Source: Plastoroseomonas arctica (GTDB lineage: Bacteria; Pseudomonadota; Alphaproteobacteria; Acetobacterales; Acetobacteraceae). Taken from it: 64,000 bases of DNA. The DNA lies in assembly GCF_018128965.1 (NCBI RefSeq), contig NZ_JAAEDH010000019.1, forward strand, positions 34,247 to 98,246, read 5' to 3'. A model generated the notes under the pieces. The model made no database searches. It was not told where the DNA came from and was given only the letters and a program-made list of their open reading frames with translations. Both the position numbers and the translations under genes were made by a program. Shown here one piece after another: positions 17,030 to 25,917 of the stretch (position 1 is its first letter; each line of letters begins with the position of its first letter).

Positions 17030-18621
17030 CGACGGAGGCGGATTTCGTCGTCGCCGGCGGCGGGACCGCCGGGTGCATCCTGGCCGCGCGCCTGTCGGAA
17101 GATTCGTCCGCGCAGGTGGTGTTGCTGGAAGCCGGACCGCCCGATCGCGACAAGTGGATCCATATCCCGATGGGCTACGCGAAGCTCTTCGGCACCGGCC
17201 GCTACGATTGGCGGTATGAGACGGAGCCCGAGCCGAACCTAGACGACCGGCGCATCCATTGGCCGCGCGGCAAGGTTTTGGGCGGCTCGGGCAGCGTGAA
17301 CGGGCTGGTCTATCTGCGCGGTTCGCCGCGCGACTATGACCGCTGGGCGCAGTCGGGCGCCACCGGCTGGGGCTATGACGTGGTCGAGCCGGTGTTCCGC
17401 GGCATCGAGCATTGGGAAGGCGCGCCGTCGGATGCGCGCGGCGCCGAGGGCAAGGTGCATGTGGCGGAACCACGCATGGCGCCGGCGGCGGCCGCCTTCA
17501 TCGAAAGCTGCGTCGCCGCGGGGCTGCCGCGCAACCGCGACTGGAATGACGGCCAGCCCATCGAGGGTGCGGGGCCGATCCAGCTCAACACCCATCGCGG
17601 ACGCCGGTCTTCCACGGCGCAGGAATACCTCCGACCGGCGATGAACCGCCCGAACCTGCGCGTCGTCACGGGTGCGATCGCGACGCGCGTCACCTTCGCC
17701 GATGGCCGCGCCACGGGCGTGGTCGCGATGACGCCCGAGGGTGAAACAACCTTCACCGCGAAGCGCCAGGTGGTGGTCTGCGCCGGCGCCATCGAGACTC
17801 CCAAGCTGCTCATGCTGTCGGGCATTGGAGACGGCGCGCACCTGGCCGAGATGGGCATCGAGACGCGGCTGCATGCGCCCGGCGTGGGCCGCAACCTGCA
17901 GGACCACCTTGTCGCGAAGTTCATCCTGCGGACCAGGCCGTGCGGGACGATCAACGAGATCATGCGCAATCCGCTGCGCCAGGCGAAGATGGGGCTCGAC
18001 TACTTCTTCGCGCGCAAGGGCCCGCTCGCGGTCGGCGCCGGCGAGGCGAACGCCTTCGCCCGCGTGACCCCCGGCGCGGAGGAGGCCGAGGCCCAGCTAC
18101 TCTTCGTGAACTTCGCCGTGCTGAGCTACCAGGATGGCCTGCTGCCGCACCCCGGCGTGATGTTCAACTTCGGCCAGTGCCGGCCCGACAGCCGCGGCCG
18201 CATCACGCTGCGCAGCCCCGACATCGCGGACAAGCCGGTGATCCGCGCCAACTATCTCGACCACCCGAACGACGTGCGGGTGATGCTGGAAGCGGCGAAA
18301 CTCTCCCGCCGGGTGATGGAGAAGCCGCCCTTCGCCGGCCTCATCGAGGAGGAGATCCGCCCCGGCGCCGACGTGCGCGACGAGGATGGCTATCTGCGCC
18401 ACATCCGCGCGACCGCCGGCACGGTGTTCCACCCCTGCGGCACCGTGCGGATGGGGACGGACGACCAGGCGCCGCTGGACCCGCATCTGCGCCTCAAGGG
18501 GGTCGAGGGGCTGACGGTGGCCGATGCCTCGGTGTTTCCCCTCATCCCCTCGCCCAACATCCAGCCGGCGGTGATGCTGGTGGCGGAACGCGCGGCCGGG
18601 TTCCTGCGTCAGGCGGGTTGA
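17026..18621 (+). CDS. GMC-family FAD oxidoreductase (choline-dehydrogenase-like)
   Basis: 531-residue flavoprotein that probably oxidises an alcohol. N-terminal GGGTAG (11-16) binds FAD; PRGKVLGGSGSVNG is the first GMC signature; GAIETPKLLMLSGIG is the second; the C-terminal HPCGTVRMGTD holds the active-site His and VADASVFPLIPSPN the second conserved residue region. GTG start at 17026 overlaps the Bug stop (GTGA), so translation is coupled. It closes the rightward locus that began with the sugar-type ABC importer. Confidence 0.9.
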   Translation: MTTEADFVVAGGGTAGCILAARLSEDSSAQVVLLEAGPPDRDKWIHIPMGYAKLFGTGRYDWRYETEPEPNLDDRRIHWPRGKVLGGSGSVNGLVYLRGSPRDYDRWAQSGATGWGYDVVEPVFRGIEHWEGAPSDARGAEGKVHVAEPRMAPAAAAFIESCVAAGLPRNRDWNDGQPIEGAGPIQLNTHRGRRSSTAQEYLRPAMNRPNLRVVTGAIATRVTFADGRATGVVAMTPEGETTFTAKRQVVVCAGAIETPKLLMLSGIGDGAHLAEMGIETRLHAPGVGRNLQDHLVAKFILRTRPCGTINEIMRNPLRQAKMGLDYFFARKGPLAVGAGEANAFARVTPGAEEAEAQLLFVNFAVLSYQDGLLPHPGVMFNFGQCRPDSRGRITLRSPDIADKPVIRANYLDHPNDVRVMLEAAKLSRRVMEKPPFAGLIEEEIRPGADVRDEDGYLRHIRATAGTVFHPCGTVRMGTDDQAPLDPHLRLKGVEGLTVADASVFPLIPSPNIQPAVMLVAERAAGFLRQAG

Positions 18622-18649
18622 GAAGCGAAGGCGACGCCGCGACGAGGCC

Positions 18650-20887
18650 TCAGGGCAGGATGCGCTGAAGCGTGTGCGGTGCTGCGAGCAGGCGGTCCCA
18701 GGAATAGGTCATGGGCTGCATCCGGCACGCCGCCCAGTCGGCGTGCTGGTCCGCGTAGTGCGGGCCGAGCGGATCGCCGGAGGCGCCGTGGAACACCGTC
18801 CAGCGCGAATTTTCCCAATCGCCGACATCGAAGACGTAGCGCGCGAGCGCGCCGTAGGTCGCGGCGGGGCCGGACGCGCAGAACAGGCCATTGGCCATCA
18901 CGGTGTCGGTGTCACCGCCGATGGGAAGGCCCACGGGATCGAGCCCCGCCTCGGGGTATTGCGCGGTGAGCGGGTGCGCCAGCGTCGGTCGATGCACTTC
19001 GCCCCAAGGGCGGCCATCGAACGCAGCGGCCGCAAGCGCCGCCCGCAGCGCCTGGTCCCATCCGATGCCACCGAGCAGGCTCTCATCATCGGCGCGCAGC
19101 AGGGTGGGCAGCGTCCACCAGAGCTGGTTCTGCGGCACCACGCCGGGTGCGACCGCGAGGAAGGGCGTGCCCGCCAGCGCGCCCAGGCCGCTGCGCTCGG
19201 CGAGCAGCGCGGTCAGCGCGCGGCGCAGCGCGATGTAGGCGGAGGCTCCGGTTGAGCCGGCGCGCATCTCGCCATCCCAGGCGAGGATCGCGTCGCGCAG
19301 GGCGGCGGCGTTCCCGTCCGCGACGTCCAGCGCCGCGAGCCGCGCCTGGAACAGGGTCGCATGGGGCGATCGGGCGTCGCCGTGCAGGGAGGCGGCGCCC
19401 TCCGGCGTTCGGCTGTCCGGCTCGGCGCCCAACCGTTCGAGAATGCGGCGCGCGCGGTAGGGCGGGTGGCAATCGGTCTGGATATAGTCGGTGCCGCCAT
19501 CGGTCATGACGCGGTTGTTCGCGGTCACGATGAAGCCGCCCGGCGGATCGATCATGCGCGGCAGCGATTCGTGCGGGATGAAGCCCTGCCATTCGTGCTC
19601 ACCCGTCCAGCCCGGCACCGGCAGCCAGCCATTGGCGCGCGGCCGGCGCGGGATCATGGCGCGGATATGCAGGCCGATGCGCCCTGCGGTGTCGGCTGCG
19701 ACCAGGTTGTGGTCGATGACGCCCCAGCCGCGCGTGGCCTCGAACAGCGCTTCGACACTGTCGGCGCCGAGCATGCGCGGCAGGCAATCGAAGGACAGGT
19801 CCGTCTCTGCGAATTGCACCGAGCGCAGCGCGAGCGCGACCCCGCCCGGTCCTTCCGCAATCACCGGGCCGTGCCGCGTTTCCAGCACCGTCGCGGTCTG
19901 CGGGTCCGCGCCGCGCACCAGCACAGTCTCCTCGCGCTGTACGACCGGGAGCCATTCGCCCTGGAACTCGCAATGCGTGCGCGTCGCGTCCAGCCGCTCC
20001 ACGAACAGGTCATGGATGTCGGCGAAGGTGTGCGTCACGCACCACGCCACCGTCCCGTTATGCGCGAAATGCGGGAAGCCCGGCACGCCCGGGACGGTGA
20101 GGCCGATGACGTCGAATTCCGAGCACGCCAGATGTCCCTGCGCGTACATGTTGGGAATCTCGAAGGCGCGGTGCGGATCGCCGGCCAACACCGGGCGCTC
20201 GGTGGGGCTCATCGCGGGGGAGACCGCCCAGTTGTTGCTGCCGCCGCCGGTCGCATCGGGTTCGGCGCCGGCCATCAGCGCGGCGATTCCGGGTGCGAGG
20301 TCCGCGAGCGTCGCAGCCCAGCGATCCGCCTCCATGCCCGGCGGCAGCAGCAGCAGGTCGCGCCCGCCATCATCGTAGCGCAGCTTGCCGACCTGATCCG
20401 GCCCCACCACAGCGAGGGCCGCCGCGCGCCACAGCTTGAACCAGACCGAGCCCATCAGCAGCCCGAGCCGGCGCATCACCGCGATGCAGTGCCACGGCTC
20501 CCAGGGCTCCGGTGTGGCGCCGAGCAGGCCGTATTCCACCGGCAGCGCCGACCCGGCCGCGATGTGGTCGTTCACCCCCGCGGCATAAGCCTCGATCATC
20601 GCGCGCGCCTCGGGTGAGAGTGCTGCGGCGTCGCGCCGGCTCGCTGCTTCCACGCCAAGCTTGCGGGCCAGCAGGTCGCCGGCCGCGGCACTCGGCCCGA
20701 GCCATTCGGCCGCGCGACCCAGCGCGCGGCGGCGGTTGAGCTCCATCTGGAACAGCCGGTCCTGCGCATGCACCAGGCCCTGGGCGCGGAAGGCATCGGC
20801 AGTGCCGCCCTCGGAGCGGATATGCGGGATGCCCAGCCCGTCGCGCAGGATCGTCACCGGAGCGGTGAGGCCAAGAATACCGTTCAT
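18650..20887 (-). CDS. Penicillin acylase family N-terminal nucleophile hydrolase
   Basis: 745-residue precursor of an Ntn amidohydrolase. The alpha part (residues 1 to about 216) begins ILRDGLGIPHIRSE, typical of the family; autocleavage is expected at GGG-SNNW, making Ser217 the N-terminal nucleophile of the beta chain. Asn in TANNRVMTDGG matches the oxyanion residue. There is no signal peptide, so processing would be cytoplasmic, unlike periplasmic penicillin G acylases. Substrates may be N-acyl homoserine lactones or other acyl amides. AGAGGCGG precedes the ATG at 20887. Convergent with the GMC gene. Confidence 0.9.
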   Translation of the reverse strand: MNGILGLTAPVTILRDGLGIPHIRSEGGTADAFRAQGLVHAQDRLFQMELNRRRALGRAAEWLGPSAAAGDLLARKLGVEAASRRDAAALSPEARAMIEAYAAGVNDHIAAGSALPVEYGLLGATPEPWEPWHCIAVMRRLGLLMGSVWFKLWRAAALAVVGPDQVGKLRYDDGGRDLLLLPPGMEADRWAATLADLAPGIAALMAGAEPDATGGGSNNWAVSPAMSPTERPVLAGDPHRAFEIPNMYAQGHLACSEFDVIGLTVPGVPGFPHFAHNGTVAWCVTHTFADIHDLFVERLDATRTHCEFQGEWLPVVQREETVLVRGADPQTATVLETRHGPVIAEGPGGVALALRSVQFAETDLSFDCLPRMLGADSVEALFEATRGWGVIDHNLVAADTAGRIGLHIRAMIPRRPRANGWLPVPGWTGEHEWQGFIPHESLPRMIDPPGGFIVTANNRVMTDGGTDYIQTDCHPPYRARRILERLGAEPDSRTPEGAASLHGDARSPHATLFQARLAALDVADGNAAALRDAILAWDGEMRAGSTGASAYIALRRALTALLAERSGLGALAGTPFLAVAPGVVPQNQLWWTLPTLLRADDESLLGGIGWDQALRAALAAAAFDGRPWGEVHRPTLAHPLTAQYPEAGLDPVGLPIGGDTDTVMANGLFCASGPAATYGALARYVFDVGDWENSRWTVFHGASGDPLGPHYADQHADWAACRMQPMTYSWDRLLAAPHTLQRILP

Positions 20888-21201
20888 CGCACCGCCTCTA
20901 CTGACAAACTGTGTCGTCCCGACATGCCACCTTCTGCCAGGGACAGACGCGCCATCGAGGCGGTCCAAAAATCAGCATGCAGGGTCTTTAACGCACGATC
21001 GGGTTCTATCGCGCTTCGCCAGGCTTCACACTGTTCGCAGCGTCGCATCGGCCACCGCAGCTCCCCGCAAGGTCGTCGAGACAGTGCGCTGCCATCCGTG
21101 AGCGAAAAGGGGCCGTCAAGTCAGTGATCCTGACGTGGATGTGATGCTGATGCACGCCAGCGTCCTTCATAGTCTGTGACCACACGTCGTGGTTGAAAAA
21201 G
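20888..21201. other. 314-bp intergenic region without a recognisable gene
   Basis: Separates divergent penicillin acylase and glycosyltransferase genes. I see no coding frame with protein character, no tRNA and no copy of the palindromic elements. A short inverted repeat (ACCAC...GTGGT, about 21178-21193) sits just before the glycosyltransferase start. Promoters for both genes should lie here but no convincing -35/-10 pair stands out. Confidence 0.5.
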
Positions 21202-22710
21202 ATGGCGGTCACGCGCGCATGCTTGTCGTCGATCACGCTCTCCGAGGCGGAGGGCGTGGTGCGCGCACCCTTCCGCGACGAGCTGGCGCGAGCCTCCGAC
21301 TTCGAGGAACGATTCGACTACCTGACCCTGATCTATGATCTGTTCTGGTCGGCCGACGGCACCGAAATCATCGGCATCGGGCCACCATTCCATTTTCCGG
21401 AAGCCAACAATACGCTGCCGCGATTCGTGGCTCTTCCTTCGGGCGTGCCTTGCGCCGTGCGTCATGACCGTCGCCCCGGCCGGCCGCTGAACGGCCGTTC
21501 GCGGTTCCGCATTGCCGCCCCCAGCGGCACCACGGGGCTCGGCATCGACTTCGCGGGGCAGCATTGGCTTGCGCATGTCCAGCCGAACCTTTCGCACCTA
21601 GCGCTCGATCGGCGCTGCCTCGTCACGCTGACCAGGAACAATCCGTCCGCCTGGGTGGTGGACTGGATCAACTACCACCACAGACAGCATGGCTTCGACG
21701 CATTCCTCCTCTTCGACAACAGCTCATCCAACCCGACGTCGGACGCCCTTGCGCGGGATATCAACGCGCATTGCCCGTCCATCCGATGCCTCCTGGTCGA
21801 TGCTCCGTTTCCGTACGGCCCGACCAGCAGCCGTGCCCTGGGCGGGTCCCGCGATTCGAATTTCCTCCAGACCGGACTGTACGAGATCGCATTGCGGCGC
21901 TTTTTCCTTGATGCCGCCGTGATCGCGAACTTCGATATCGACGAGTTGCTCGTCGAACGAACACCATCGGCCTTCAAGGCGCTGGTCAGCAGCTCGAGTT
22001 TTGAATCGCATCTGGTCCCGCGCTTCAATGTCTTCGGCGACCCGCCGCCCGAAGGTCGGCTGAAGCGCCATCGCGATGATGACCAGATGAGTTTCAAGCA
22101 CTCGGTGCTGCCCAAATGGATCGTCAACCCGGCCGCTATCCGCGTGGATGACCAGTTGCACGTCCACGGCGTCATCGGGCACGGCAAACGCCAAGTCGAA
22201 CCGGATGCGCTCTACGTCGCGCATTTCTTCGGCCTGTCCCTGGGGCAGGGCCCGCGCTGGAATGGGGACTCCCGCGGCGAGGCCCCAGCCGAAATTTCGC
22301 ATATCAAGCAAAACAGCGCCCTCAGACGCCTGCTCGATGTCGCCTTTCCAGAGCCGGAGACACCCCCTGCCTGGTCGCCTCTGGCCCTCCACAAGGCCGA
22401 CCTCCTCAAACGGCGCGCTGCCATGGCCCATCATGCCGGCCAGAATGAGTTGGCGCTGGCCCTGCTCGATCGCAGCGCTGCGGTGGCGCCGGACCACTAT
22501 CCCTCGCTCGAACTCCGCCGAGCCGTGCTGCTGGCGCTTGGACGTGCCACGGAGGCAGCGCTGCTGAACCCCCGCCTCGACCGCACCAAACTGCCCCGCT
22601 TCTACGAGGTGATGGCGGATTACCACACGCATCGGGCGGAGCCCGCCAAGGCCGCGGAATGGCGCGCCCGAGCCGCAGCGACCTTCCTGCCGTCGGCGCA
22701 GGTAAGCTGA
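21202..22710 (+). CDS. Glycosyltransferase, family 2/92-like, with C-terminal helical repeats
   Basis: 502 residues. The central part reads like Glyco_tranf_2_4/GT92 domains: RNNPSAWVVDWINYHH (compare NE...EWLAYH), FLLFDNSSSNPT, and NFDIDELLV, whose DID would be the nucleotide-sugar/metal site. The first 130 residues are not recognised; the last 110 (KRRAAMAHHAGQNELALALL and following) look like TPR-type helical pairs. No signal peptide or membrane segment. It stands alone, with no polysaccharide genes around it. The start is uncertain: ATG at 21202 lacks a good ribosome site. Confidence 0.65.
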   Translation: MAVTRACLSSITLSEAEGVVRAPFRDELARASDFEERFDYLTLIYDLFWSADGTEIIGIGPPFHFPEANNTLPRFVALPSGVPCAVRHDRRPGRPLNGRSRFRIAAPSGTTGLGIDFAGQHWLAHVQPNLSHLALDRRCLVTLTRNNPSAWVVDWINYHHRQHGFDAFLLFDNSSSNPTSDALARDINAHCPSIRCLLVDAPFPYGPTSSRALGGSRDSNFLQTGLYEIALRRFFLDAAVIANFDIDELLVERTPSAFKALVSSSSFESHLVPRFNVFGDPPPEGRLKRHRDDDQMSFKHSVLPKWIVNPAAIRVDDQLHVHGVIGHGKRQVEPDALYVAHFFGLSLGQGPRWNGDSRGEAPAEISHIKQNSALRRLLDVAFPEPETPPAWSPLALHKADLLKRRAAMAHHAGQNELALALLDRSAAVAPDHYPSLELRRAVLLALGRATEAALLNPRLDRTKLPRFYEVMADYHTHRAEPAKAAEWRARAAATFLPSAQVS

Positions 22711-22817
22711 CACTGGATTGAAGGGCCCGACGCCAGGGCAAGGCGCATCGGCATTCTCCACGATCTGCGCCATGCTGCCGGTTCACGGGCCACGCTGGCC
22801 AGACACCGGAGCCGCCC

Positions 22818-24044
22818 ATGGGCCAGACGAACAGCCAGGATCAGATGCTGCGCGCCCGCGCACAATCCGTCATCCCGGGCGGGCTATGGGGCCACCTGAA
22901 CGCCGCCAACCTGCCCCCCGGCTACCCGCAATACTTCGCCCGCGCCGAAGGCTGCCGCCTGTGGGACGTCGATGGCCGCGAAGTCATCGACTTCATGTGC
23001 TCCTGGGGCCCCGTGATCCTCGGCCACCACCACCCGGCCGTGGAGGACGCCGCCCGCGCCCAGTCAGCCCTCGGCGACTGCATGAACGGCCCCGCCCCCG
23101 TCCTCGTCGAACTCGCCGAAAAACTCGTCGAGACCATCCCCCACGCCGCCTGGTGCCTCTTCTCGAAAAACGGCACCGACGCCACCACCGCCTGCGCCAC
23201 CATCGCCCGCGCCGCCACCGGCCGGCGCAAGCTGCTCGTCGCGCGCGGCTCCTACCACGGCGCCGTCCCCTGGTGCTCGCCCTCGCTCGCCGGCGTCACC
23301 GCCGAGGACCGAGCCCACATCCTCCACTACGACTACAACGACCCCGCCTCCGTCAAAGCCGCCGTGGCCGAGGCCGGCGACGACCTCGCCGGCATCCTCG
23401 TCACCGCCTTCCGCCACGACATGGCGCGCGACCTCGAACTCCCCAACCCCGCCTTCGCCCAAACCCTCCGCTCCCTGTGCGACAGCCACGATGCCGCCCT
23501 CATCCTCGACGACGTCCGCGCCGGCTTCCGCCTGCACCTCGGCGGCTCCTGGGAAACCCTCGGCATCCGCCCCGACCTCGCCGCCTACAGCAAGGCCATC
23601 GCCAACGGACACCCGCTCGCCGCCATCACCGGCTCCGAACACCTGCGCACCGCCGCCACGAAAATCTTCACGACCGGATCCTTCTGGTGCGGCGCCGCCC
23701 CCATGGCCGCGGCGCTGGCCACCATCACCACCCTCCACGCCCTCGAAGCCCCCACCCACCTCAAAACCATGGGCGAGCGCCTCCGCACCGGCCTCGCCGC
23801 CAGCGCAAAACGCCACGCCCTCCCCATCCGCCAAAGCGGCCCCCCGCAAATGCCCCTCATGCTCTTCGACAACGACCCCGACTTCCGCCTCGGCAACACC
23901 TTCTGCGCCGCCGCCCTCGACGCCGGCGCCTACTTCCACCCCAAACACAACATGTTCCTCTCCTGCGCCCACACCGCCGCCGACATCGACCGCGCCCTGG
24001 AAGCCGCCGACGCCGGGTTCAGCGCAGTCGCGCGGGTGGGGTAG
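22818..24044 (+). CDS. Class III aminotransferase (glutamate-1-semialdehyde aminomutase-like)
   Basis: 408-residue PLP enzyme. WDVDGREVIDFMCSWGPVILGH, SKNGTDATTACATIARAAT (phosphate cup), ILDDVRAGFR (Asp binding the pyridine nitrogen) and AYSKAIANGHPLAA with the Schiff-base Lys are all present. It resembles HemL but differs around the catalytic regions, so a catabolic aminotransferase or mutase is more likely than tetrapyrrole synthesis. Its stop codon is followed at once by a long inverted repeat. Confidence 0.85.
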   Translation: MGQTNSQDQMLRARAQSVIPGGLWGHLNAANLPPGYPQYFARAEGCRLWDVDGREVIDFMCSWGPVILGHHHPAVEDAARAQSALGDCMNGPAPVLVELAEKLVETIPHAAWCLFSKNGTDATTACATIARAATGRRKLLVARGSYHGAVPWCSPSLAGVTAEDRAHILHYDYNDPASVKAAVAEAGDDLAGILVTAFRHDMARDLELPNPAFAQTLRSLCDSHDAALILDDVRAGFRLHLGGSWETLGIRPDLAAYSKAIANGHPLAAITGSEHLRTAATKIFTTGSFWCGAAPMAAALATITTLHALEAPTHLKTMGERLRTGLAASAKRHALPIRQSGPPQMPLMLFDNDPDFRLGNTFCAAALDAGAYFHPKHNMFLSCAHTAADIDRALEAADAGFSAVARVG

Positions 24045-24350
24045 GAAGAAAGGCGGGGGGCGTTGCCCCCTCGACCCCCACCAGGAGCCTAGAGGCCCCT
24101 GGACCCGCTTTACTTGGTGCTGGTTCTGGGAGGGTGGCTCTGGACTTTTAGCAGGGCCTGTCATCGGGAGAGGGTGGCCGAGACACGCTCACCAGCTCGG
24201 CGCACACCTCCGGCCACCCTCTCCCGATGACAGGCATTCACGCCAACGCCCCAAAACCAACCCTCCCAAAACCAAGGACCAAGTAATCCGGGTCGAGGGG
24301 CCTGCAGGCTCCTCGCGGGGTCCAGGGGCAGCGCCCCTGGCCTTGCTTTC
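24045..24350. repeat. Palindromic intergenic element, long class, copy 2
   Basis: About 306 bp between the aminotransferase stop and the amidase stop. Outer arms carry local hairpins (GGGGGGCGTTGCCCCC on the left, CCAGGGGCAGCGCCCCTGG on the right) and TTACTTGGT pairs with ACCAAGTAA further in. The centre is a perfect 25-bp inverted repeat, 24156-24180 with 24211-24235, around a 30-base loop. The last bases (CCTTGCTTTC) touch the amidase stop codon. The core TTGGTGCTGGTT is the same as in the short class. Confidence 0.8.
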
Positions 24351-25787
24351 TTAACCCCACCCACCCGGCCTGTGTTGAGCCCAGGGTCGGTCGCTTTCCA
24401 GCGCGCTGGCGAGGTGGAGGAGGGTGGGTTCGTGGGTGTAGGGGCCGATGAGTTGCAGGCCGGTCGGCAACCCGTCATCGGCGAAGCCGGAGGGGATGGT
24501 GATGGCGGGGTGTCCGCTCAGGTTGAACGGGTATTGGTAGCTGGACCAGCCTTGGCGTGTGATGCCGCAGGGGGTGCCTTCGATGTCGATCTGGTCGTGG
24601 GCGGCGTCGAAGGACGTTGGGAGTGCGGTGCGGGTCAGTGTGGGCGTGGCGAGGATGTCGTAGGTTTCGAACAGGGTCTGGATCTGGCGGAATAGCCGCG
24701 TGCGGGCGAATTGGGCGTCGCGGAGTTGGTGTGCGGTGAAGGCTCGGCCGCGTTCCATGAAGGCGATGAGGACGGGGTCCATGCGGTTGTGCCATTCGGG
24801 CAGGTATTGGGCGCAGCTGATGGCGAAGCCGGCCTGGTACATGATGCGGCCTTCGTATTCGATCCAGTCGATGGCGGTGGTGACGGGTTCGATGTGGGCG
24901 CCGCGGACCTCGAGGGCGGCGAGTGAGGTGTGGGTGTTGGCGAGGACCTCGCGCTGGACTTTGGGGTTGCAGGCCTTGTCGATGAAGCCGATGCGCAGGC
25001 CGTGCAGGGTCGTGCCGGCGAGGTGGGGTGCGACGGGCGTGAAGGGGTGCGCGCGCAGGCTTTGCGGGTCGCGCGGGCTGGGGCCGGCGATGATGGAGAA
25101 CATCAGCGCGGCGTCGGCCACGGTGCGGCTGATCGGGCCGGCGTAGACGTTGTTCAGGAAGCCGTCGGCTGCGGCTTCCCACGGCACGGCGCCGAGCGTG
25201 CCCTTCAGGCCGATCAGCCCGCAGCAGGCTGCGGGGATGCGGACGGAGCCGGCGCCATCGGTGCCGAGCCCCAGCGGACCGAGCCCGGCGGCGACGGCGG
25301 CCGCCGCACCGCCGGAGGACCCGCCGGGCGTGCGCTCCAGGTCCCACGGGTTGCGCGTGACGCCATGGGCGGGGCTGTCGGTCAGGCCCTTGTGGCCGAA
25401 CTCCGACATGGTGGTCTTGCCCAGGATGATCGCGCCCGCCGCGCGCAGGCGCTGCACGGTGATGTCGTCGCGGCTGGGGATGTTGTCGGCGAAGATCGCC
25501 GAGCCATGGCGGGTGGGGATGCCGGCGGTATCCACCTGGTCTTTGATGTGGATGGGCACGCCGTGCAGCGGGCCGAGCATGTCGCCGTTCATCACGGCCT
25601 GCTCGGCGGCGGCGGCGTCGCGCATCGCGGCCTCGGCGGTGACGGTGGCGAAGGCGTTGAGGCTGGGCTGGCTGGCCTCGATGGCGGTGAGGATCGCCTG
25701 GGTGAGCGCCACCGGCGAGAGCGCGCGGCGGCGGATCAGCGCGGCGGCCTCGGTCGCGGACAGGTAGCGGAGATCCTCATCGGCCAT
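24351..25787 (-). CDS. Amidase signature (AS) family amidase
   Basis: 478-residue hydrolase of C-N amide bonds. The Ser-cisSer-Lys triad is visible: Lys82 (HIKDQVDTAG), Ser157 in TPGGSSGG and the nucleophile Ser181 in TDGAGSVRIPA. The spacing equals that of typical members. ATG at 25787 chosen because it starts the usual N-terminal helix ADEDLRYLSATEAAALI. Could act on aryl or alkyl amides; it is not a GatA, as no gatB/gatC is present. Divergent from the binding-protein gene at 25918 (130 bp between). Confidence 0.92.
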   Translation of the reverse strand: MADEDLRYLSATEAAALIRRRALSPVALTQAILTAIEASQPSLNAFATVTAEAAMRDAAAAEQAVMNGDMLGPLHGVPIHIKDQVDTAGIPTRHGSAIFADNIPSRDDITVQRLRAAGAIILGKTTMSEFGHKGLTDSPAHGVTRNPWDLERTPGGSSGGAAAAVAAGLGPLGLGTDGAGSVRIPAACCGLIGLKGTLGAVPWEAAADGFLNNVYAGPISRTVADAALMFSIIAGPSPRDPQSLRAHPFTPVAPHLAGTTLHGLRIGFIDKACNPKVQREVLANTHTSLAALEVRGAHIEPVTTAIDWIEYEGRIMYQAGFAISCAQYLPEWHNRMDPVLIAFMERGRAFTAHQLRDAQFARTRLFRQIQTLFETYDILATPTLTRTALPTSFDAAHDQIDIEGTPCGITRQGWSSYQYPFNLSGHPAITIPSGFADDGLPTGLQLIGPYTHEPTLLHLASALESDRPWAQHRPGGWG

Positions 25788-25917
25788 GGCGGCGTGTGTC
25801 CCGTGGTTGGCGCAAGCGTGGCACGCTGCGCCGGGCGCGGCGAGACGGGTATTGGGGCTTGCCGCCTTGCCATCCGCCCGTGCAGCCTCGCCTCCGGGCA
25901 GAGGGCGGGAGCGTACG

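Noticed and set aside
22818..24044. HemL (tetrapyrrole biosynthesis)
   Set aside because: The fold matches, but the sequence around the active site differs from true HemL and there is no haem gene context.
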